Program-made: the position numbers and the translations under genes
Notes under the pieces: generated by a model
Databases searched by the model: none
What the model was told of the DNA's origin: nothing
What the model saw: only the letters and a program-made list of their open reading frames with translations
Origin: Deinococcus sp.
GTDB lineage: Bacteria > Deinococcota > Deinococci > Deinococcales > Deinococcaceae
Length of the DNA: 9,980 nt
Reading direction: 5' to 3'
NCBI GenBank assembly: GCA_018260375.1
Contig: JAGLBF010000091.1
Location: 1-9,980 of the forward strand
Shown here: positions 5,833-9,980 of the stretch, piece after piece
How the letters are laid out: the number at the start of each line of letters is the position of its first letter
Position numbering within the stretch: the first letter of the stretch is position 1

Positions 5833-7241
5833 ACGCAGCCTTTCAATTAGAAGTATTAAAATCAAGGCATGATGCGTTATCTCGTTTGCCGCTGATCGGC
5901 CTGGCATTAAGCATATTGCAGGGCATTTTATTTCTACTTAGTCCAGAAGCAAGCCATACGTGGCAGGGGATTACAGCATGGCAAACGCTATGGATTACAT
6001 TTTTATCTCCTTTATTTTTATCGCTTCTTACTGGGTTAAGTATGAACCGGGAAATAAAAGCTCAAGGCGGTGGACTGTGGTTGCGTCCTCTTTCCTGGCA
6101 ATCCCAAGCTCATGGAGAGTTGCTATGGCTATGTTTACAATGTTTATTTTTAAATCTCGCAGTGATTCTGCCAACTATACTCTTTGGACTAATTTTTAAA
6201 ATTCCTGGTGATATACCATGGCTACGTATATTCAGTTTAGTTGCTGTATTGACGCTAAGTTCATTGCCACTTTTGGTAATAGGACAGCGTATTTCACGAA
6301 AAACTGGCCTAGTGATGAATATTATATGGGCACTTTTAGGAAGTATAACAGGTATTTTTGCATCTGAGCGGTTCTTTTGGTGGCTAGACCCATGGGCCTG
6401 GCCCATAAGAGCCACATTCGTTTTGAGTGGTACTGCAGCTAATGGTGTAGCTTTATCTGAAAATAGTCCGTTATGGAGTATATCACCCTTACCAGTTCTT
6501 GGCGTAGCAATTTTAGCAACCTATTGTCTTGCTGCATTCCCTTATGCTTTGCCCAGTAAAAATTTAACTTTCAAAGCTAAAGGAAGAAAGGTAAGAGCTT
6601 GGCACTGTAATGGTTCACTTTCTGCCGAATTTGTTAAGTACCGTCATACTGTTACACCTTGGTTGGCTATTCTTATACCAATTGCAGTGGCACCATTAGC
6701 ATTATCACGTCTGAAAGGTCATGGAGCTTGGCAATTATGGACTCTTCTCGTCATTCCATTAGGCAGTGCTTTATTACCTGCTCTAGCTTGGAACTGGGAG
6801 TTGGAGAGCTGGAGAATTCTTAAAACTCGCGCTAATTTTCCGTCTACGTTGTATAGCTCTAAACTTTTAAATCTGTGGATTGCATCACTAATAAGTAGCG
6901 CTATTCTTTTTATTCTGCTCAGGTTTTTGCATATGCCTGAGTATACTACATTGGCTGATTTTATATTGATTGGGCTGTCGGTTTTTGCATTTCAATCGTT
7001 TCATCTTTGGATAGCTGTCAGATACAGTTCTAGTGTAACATTGGGCATAGGCATAGTTCTCAGTCTACTTGCTTTAATTTTAGGTGGTACTGGATTAGGT
7101 AACCAAATCTGGCCCTATTTCCCCTGGATCTGGGCAGCGGTTTTGGCAGATGCAAATGGTCAATTCAGTATATATCTTCTCTTATTAACATTACTTGGCA
7201 TTTTATTTACCATCCTAGGTATGAAAGAGTCAGCAAAATAA
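5829..7241 (+). CDS. Fused double ABC-2 permease, LanE/LanG-like
   Basis: The 470-residue protein has about twelve hydrophobic segments, roughly twice a LanE, LanG or BcrB subunit (about 200-250 residues). It looks like two homologous halves. The first starts with EVLKSRH (8-14), the second with EFVKYRH (267-273), both as amphipathic entry helices before a membrane span. Each half then has an AWQ motif and, near its end, a Pro-Trp-x-Trp motif (DPWAWP, later FPWIW). A hydrophilic link at about 245-266 (KAKGRKVRAWHCNGS) joins them. The natural reading is a fusion of the two membrane subunits of a lantibiotic-immunity type exporter, so that one chain and two copies of the preceding ATPase would make the whole pump. 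The start ATG overlaps the ATPase stop as ATGA. Base composition is low in GC, with many TTA and ATA codons. No terminator is clear downstream. Confident as a transporter subunit; the LanEG assignment is by pattern. Confidence 0.85.
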   Translation: MNAAFQLEVLKSRHDALSRLPLIGLALSILQGILFLLSPEASHTWQGITAWQTLWITFLSPLFLSLLTGLSMNREIKAQGGGLWLRPLSWQSQAHGELLWLCLQCLFLNLAVILPTILFGLIFKIPGDIPWLRIFSLVAVLTLSSLPLLVIGQRISRKTGLVMNIIWALLGSITGIFASERFFWWLDPWAWPIRATFVLSGTAANGVALSENSPLWSISPLPVLGVAILATYCLAAFPYALPSKNLTFKAKGRKVRAWHCNGSLSAEFVKYRHTVTPWLAILIPIAVAPLALSRLKGHGAWQLWTLLVIPLGSALLPALAWNWELESWRILKTRANFPSTLYSSKLLNLWIASLISSAILFILLRFLHMPEYTTLADFILIGLSVFAFQSFHLWIAVRYSSSVTLGIGIVLSLLALILGGTGLGNQIWPYFPWIWAAVLADANGQFSIYLLLLTLLGILFTILGMKESAK

Positions 7242-7290
7242 GGTTCATCCTGGGTTTCAGGGAGCTGGAATCAGAGAGCGGGGTAGACGC

Positions 7291-7345
7291 GAGTGGAAAA
7301 AGATACGGGTCTCGCGGTATGAAAGCGCAGGCAGCGCCTCTGGCA
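7291..7345 (+). repeat. Diverged copy of the right-end repeat
   Basis: Aligned without gaps to 9878-9932, about 40 of 55 bases agree, including GAGT, TACGG, TATG, AAAGCGCAG/CAAGCGCAG and CAGC. The shared AATCAG a few bases upstream (7269 and 9863) hints at a slightly longer unit. This copy lacks the 40-bp tail. It lies between the end of the AT-rich permease gene and the YjgN-like gene, so it marks the right junction of the cassette. It also contains the ATG at 7319, which argues against that codon as a gene start. Confidence 0.6.
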
Positions 7346-7381
7346 CTACTGCTTTATCACACCACTACGCTGCATTTGTCT

Positions 7382-7387
7382 TACACT
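7382..7387 (+). promoter_or_regulatory. Possible -10 box of the YjgN-M48 pair
   Basis: TACACT ends nine bases before the ATG at 7397, in the TANNNT form and position seen at the leaderless starts in this window. No good -35 is present. The purine run AAAGAAG abuts the ATG and is too close to act as a normal Shine-Dalgarno. Confidence 0.4.
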
Positions 7388-7396
7388 ACAAAGAAG

Positions 7397-8548
7397 ATGA
7401 CGCTCCCTGATCCGCAGTCAGTCCACCAGCAAGGCTCCTTAGGCCCAGAGCTGGCTGACAAGTTGCGTGTGGTACATCCTAAAGAGGTATTGCCTGAGCG
7501 CCCCGTCATCCGCGTGGTGCCGCTAGAGTTCCGGGGTACCACTGCCGAATACACCCGCATCTGGCTGGTTAATGTGGCGCTGAGCATCGTCACGCTGGGG
7601 TTGTATCTGCCCTGGGCGCGCATTCGCATGCGGCGGTATTTTTATGGCAATACCTTTTTAGAAGGCCACAATTTTAGCTACACGGCCTCGCCTGTCAGTT
7701 TGCTCCTGGGGTATGTGGTCGTGTGGGTGCTGTTTGTCACCTTTAGCCTGTTGCAGAATATAGAGGCGCTTCAGTGGGTCAGCGTGGTTTTGCTGCTGCT
7801 GTTTGTGCTGCTCTACCCCTGGCTCCTCTACCGTAGCCTGCGCTTTCAGGCACATAACACGCTGCACAGGGGACTGCGCTTTGGCTTTGGCGGCGGCGCG
7901 GGCAATGCGTATTTGTTTTACGGGTTGCTGCCACTCACCTACAGCATCAGCCTTGGCCTTACGGTACCGCTGGCGCAGTATGTTCAGCGCCGTTATCTGG
8001 TTGAGGGCCTGCGGTACGGTGCTACCCAAAGTATGTTTCGCGGCAGGGTGGGCCCAGTGTACTTGGCGTACCTGATGGGTATAGGCGGCATGGTGGCGTT
8101 GTGGCTGGTAGTGATCGGACTGTGGGCGGCGCTGCGAGCATTCACCGCAGGCCCTCAAGTCGCACAAGGAGGCTGGAGCGGAAGCTGGCCCTGGCTGCTG
8201 CTGGCCCTCATCAGTGTATCGGGGTACCTGGGTGTAGGGCAGTTTGTCCGCGCCCAACTGTTGCGCTACACCCTGGAACAAGCCCAATTGGGCACTACGT
8301 TGCGCTTTCGCGTGCGCTACCGCCCGCTGGGGCTGGCCTGGGTGGTGGTGAGCAATTTGTTGGTACAGGTGATGACGCTAGGGCTGGCAGCGCCTTGGGC
8401 CGCCATTCGCAAAAACCGTTATCTTCTGAGCCGTATTGATGTGCTGACCCTGGCCCCGCTTACAAACTACCCCGCCGCCCGCAGTCAGCAAGAAAATGCA
8501 CTGGGCGAAGCCGCCGCCGAACTCTTTGATATTGGGATAAACCTGTGA
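7397..8548 (+). CDS. YjgN/DUF898-family membrane protein
   Basis: With the ATG at 7397 this is a 383-residue inner-membrane protein, close to the length of E. coli YjgN. After a polar N-terminal segment (1-50), the DUF898 signature appears at 54-95: RIWLVNVALSIVTLGLYLPW, then arginine-rich ARIRMRRYFYGNT and LEGHNFSY. A weaker second version lies near the C terminus (VMTLGLAAPWAAIRKNRYL), so the protein is an internal duplication with about six to eight membrane spans and a hydrophilic tail. The biochemical role of the family is unknown. A frame reaching back to 7319 would add 26 residues, but that stretch lies in a repeat, so the later start is preferred. The stop overlaps the GTG of the M48 protease gene, and DUF898 genes are often paired with such proteases, so the two probably work together at the membrane. 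GC-rich, unlike the gene before it. Confidence 0.87.
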   Translation: MTLPDPQSVHQQGSLGPELADKLRVVHPKEVLPERPVIRVVPLEFRGTTAEYTRIWLVNVALSIVTLGLYLPWARIRMRRYFYGNTFLEGHNFSYTASPVSLLLGYVVVWVLFVTFSLLQNIEALQWVSVVLLLLFVLLYPWLLYRSLRFQAHNTLHRGLRFGFGGGAGNAYLFYGLLPLTYSISLGLTVPLAQYVQRRYLVEGLRYGATQSMFRGRVGPVYLAYLMGIGGMVALWLVVIGLWAALRAFTAGPQVAQGGWSGSWPWLLLALISVSGYLGVGQFVRAQLLRYTLEQAQLGTTLRFRVRYRPLGLAWVVVSNLLVQVMTLGLAAPWAAIRKNRYLLSRIDVLTLAPLTNYPAARSQQENALGEAAAELFDIGINL

Positions 8549-9843
8549 AGACACCCGCTCCAACGCCGACAACCACATCGCCCCGTCCAGCAGAGCCTGC
8601 TCCGCCTGCCCGTTGGGTACTGTCGGGCACATTGTTTGACGGCCTTACGTCGCAGCCCTACGCGGCGTGGGCCTGGTTTATTGAGGGTGAAAGCCAGTTG
8701 CACCTGGAGACCTTGAGTGTAGAGGCGCAGCCGCGCTCATGGCAGTTGCCCCTGACCCAGCTGCGTCTAGAGGCACCACTGGCGGGCTTGCCCCGCGTGC
8801 TAGAGCTACGCGGGCCTGCCAAGGCGTTGGGGCTTACGCCTGCGCCGCTGGGCAGTGGAGCGCGACTAGAACTCACCAGTGCGGCGGTGGAGACGGCAGT
8901 GGAGGTACCGGTGGAGGTACCGGTCGTGGTGCTGGCTCTAGAGCGGGCCTTGCCACGCCGCCCGTACAGCGGCGTAGCCCGCCTTGTGTCAACGCTTGAG
9001 CGGCGCTGGGCGGGTGTACTGGCAGCGCTGCTGTTTTTGGGGGGCTTTATCTACGCGTTTATCAACGTGGGGTTGCCGGTGGCAGCGCGTCAAGCGGCGC
9101 TGGCGAGCCCCATGTCGGTGCTGGAAACCTTTGATCGCCAGACTGTCAAGTACCTGAACAGCAATGATATTCTGGCGCCCAGTCAGTTGAGCCAAGCGCG
9201 CCAAAACCAGTTGACGACAGGCTTTAAGGCGCTGGTACGCGAGCGCGGCGGGCCGTACAAGTATCAGATATTTTTTCGGCACGGTGGTGACAGCATAGAA
9301 GCCAACGCCTTTGCCTTGCCTGGGGGTACGGTGATGATCACCGACGAACTGATCGGCCTAGCTCGCAACGACACTGAGGTTTACGGCGTGCTGGCGCACG
9401 AACTCTCGCATGTTACGCGGCGCGACGCCCTGACGCAGGTCTATCAGGCGCTGGGCTTGGGCCTGCTGGTAGGCGCGGTGACAGGCGACCTGATAGGCAC
9501 CAGCACGGTGGCGGCGGCAGTACCTGTGACCCTGTTGCAAAGCCGCTATTCACGCCAGATGGAAAGCACCGCTGACCAGGCAGCGGGTGAATACTTGCTG
9601 CAACACTTCGGCACCACCAAGCCGCTGCAAACCCTATTGTCACGCCTGGATAAAGCGGTGCCCAACTCTTCTGCACAGAAAAACACAGGCGACCAGGGCG
9701 ATCATCACCCCGCAAAGAAGCAGAATAAAGATGACAACTGGCTGGAGAACTGGTTGGGTGATCACCCGGCTACGCAGCGGCGCATAGACGCCTTAAAGCA
9801 ACAAGAGCGAGAATGGCGGGCGAGTCATAAGGATGCCAATTAA
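8545..9843 (+). CDS. M48-family membrane metalloprotease
   Basis: This 432-residue protein is a zinc-dependent peptidase of the M48 (HtpX/Oma1/Ste24-like) group. Residues 1-22 are Pro/Thr-rich. About 24-110 (from WVLSGTLFDGLTSQPYAAWA on) form an N-terminal domain like the one seen in other M48 proteins next to DUF898 genes (DUF7092-like, judged by eye). About 155-178 is one membrane helix. The catalytic domain follows, with NAFALPGGTVMITDELI, the zinc motif HELSH (285-289) and the third ligand Glu340 with Asp344 (ESTADQAA). The segment between HELSH and Glu340 is Gly/Ala/Val-rich and hydrophobic. The C-terminal 60 residues are polar and Lys/Gln/Asp-rich. The start is GTG, inside the overlap with the YjgN-like stop. 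M48 enzymes degrade or process membrane and secreted proteins; the target is unknown. A 12-bp tandem repeat at 8899-8922 gives VEVPVEVP before the membrane helix. Confidence 0.92.
   Translation: MKTPAPTPTTTSPRPAEPAPPARWVLSGTLFDGLTSQPYAAWAWFIEGESQLHLETLSVEAQPRSWQLPLTQLRLEAPLAGLPRVLELRGPAKALGLTPAPLGSGARLELTSAAVETAVEVPVEVPVVVLALERALPRRPYSGVARLVSTLERRWAGVLAALLFLGGFIYAFINVGLPVAARQAALASPMSVLETFDRQTVKYLNSNDILAPSQLSQARQNQLTTGFKALVRERGGPYKYQIFFRHGGDSIEANAFALPGGTVMITDELIGLARNDTEVYGVLAHELSHVTRRDALTQVYQALGLGLLVGAVTGDLIGTSTVAAAVPVTLLQSRYSRQMESTADQAAGEYLLQHFGTTKPLQTLLSRLDKAVPNSSAQKNTGDQGDHHPAKKQNKDDNWLENWLGDHPATQRRIDALKQQEREWRASHKDAN
8899..8922 (+). repeat. 12-bp perfect tandem duplication in the M48 gene
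   Basis: GTGGAGGTACCG occurs twice in a row and encodes VEVP twice. It is in frame and lies in the linker before the membrane helix, a likely slippage product with little effect on the fold. Confidence 0.85.
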
Positions 9844-9877
9844 ATCAGGTGATTGCCGACTTAATCAGGGCGGGTGC

Positions 9878-9932
9878 GAGTAGGAAAAGCTACGGACTGC
9901 TTGATATGCAAGCGCAGTCAGCACCTTTGATA
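9878..9932 (+). repeat. Structured repeat downstream of the M48 gene
   Basis: This unit matches 7291-7345 at about 40 of 55 positions. It contains a hairpin in which GACTGCTTG (9895-9903) pairs with CAAGCGCAGTC (9909-9919), leaving two bulged bases. It runs directly into the 40-bp inverted repeat, and the last bases of the window (GAGCGGATGC) resemble its own beginning (GGGCGGGTGC, 9868-9877), which suggests that another unit may start there. Confidence 0.6.
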
Positions 9933-9969
9933 CGGATTCCGATTGATTTGGCGTACTTCCGAATCAATC
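9930..9969 (-). repeat. 40-bp repeat, right inverted copy
   Basis: Perfect reverse complement of 3-42. The dyad GATTGATT (9941-9948) / AATCAATC (9962-9969) is kept, so the RNA or single strand could fold with a 13-base loop. It follows the M48 stop by under 100 bases and could help end transcription, although no T-run follows. Confidence 0.85.
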
Positions 9970-9980
9970 CGAGCGGATGC

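Noticed and set aside
7658..8287. Minus-strand open frame of 209 codons
   Set aside because: It is antisense to the YjgN-like gene and Gln/His/Arg-rich in the manner of a reversed Leu/Val-rich membrane gene.
3..9969. Composite transposon bounded by the 40-bp inverted repeats
   Set aside because: There is no transposase or integrase between them, no target duplication is visible within the window, and related repeat DNA also occurs inside at 7291-7345.

Overview
The window looks like chromosomal DNA of a GC-rich bacterium, most probably Deinococcus or a close relative. The evidence is indirect. The flanking genes are GC-rich and rich in Gln, Ala and Pro. Several genes have a TANNNT -10 box a few bases before the start codon and no Shine-Dalgarno, the leaderless layout common in Deinococcus. 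Short structured repeats sit between genes. No rRNA, tRNA, transposase, integrase or CRISPR array is visible.

Left part (1-3454), minus strand. A 631-residue protein of unknown function (212-2107) has a long disordered Pro/Ala/Gln-rich N-terminal part and a folded C-terminal domain. After a 400-base gap with small tandem repeats comes a two-gene operon: a Nudix hydrolase (3014-3454) overlapping by ATGA a gamma-class carbonic anhydrase-like protein (2508-3017).

Middle part (about 3720-7241), plus strand. Four genes stand out by low GC and many TTA/ATA/AAA codons: a BlaI/MecI-type repressor, a short M56 (BlaR1-like) membrane metalloprotease without a sensor domain, a BcrA/LanF-type ABC ATPase, and a 470-residue permease that looks like two fused ABC-2 subunits (LanE plus LanG-like). 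Matching 17-bp dyads (TGCTAY, 5 bases, GTAGCA) lie over the promoter of the repressor gene and just before the ABC ATPase gene, and a terminator separates the two halves. The simplest reading is a horizontally acquired, self-regulated peptide-antibiotic response cassette: the protease inactivates the repressor, and the ABC exporter is derepressed.

Right part (7242-9980), plus strand. A GC-rich pair follows: a YjgN/DUF898-type membrane protein (7397-8548) overlapping by GTGA an M48 metalloprotease (8545-9843) that carries an extra N-terminal domain and one membrane segment.

Repeats. A perfect 40-bp sequence occurs at both ends of the window in inverted orientation (3-42 and 9930-9969). The right copy belongs to a longer structured repeat whose diverged relative lies at 7291-7345, right at the end of the AT-rich cassette. 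The main points for follow-up are the cassette with its paired operators and fused permease, the inverted repeats around the region, and a 15-bp perfect hairpin inside the 631-residue gene.
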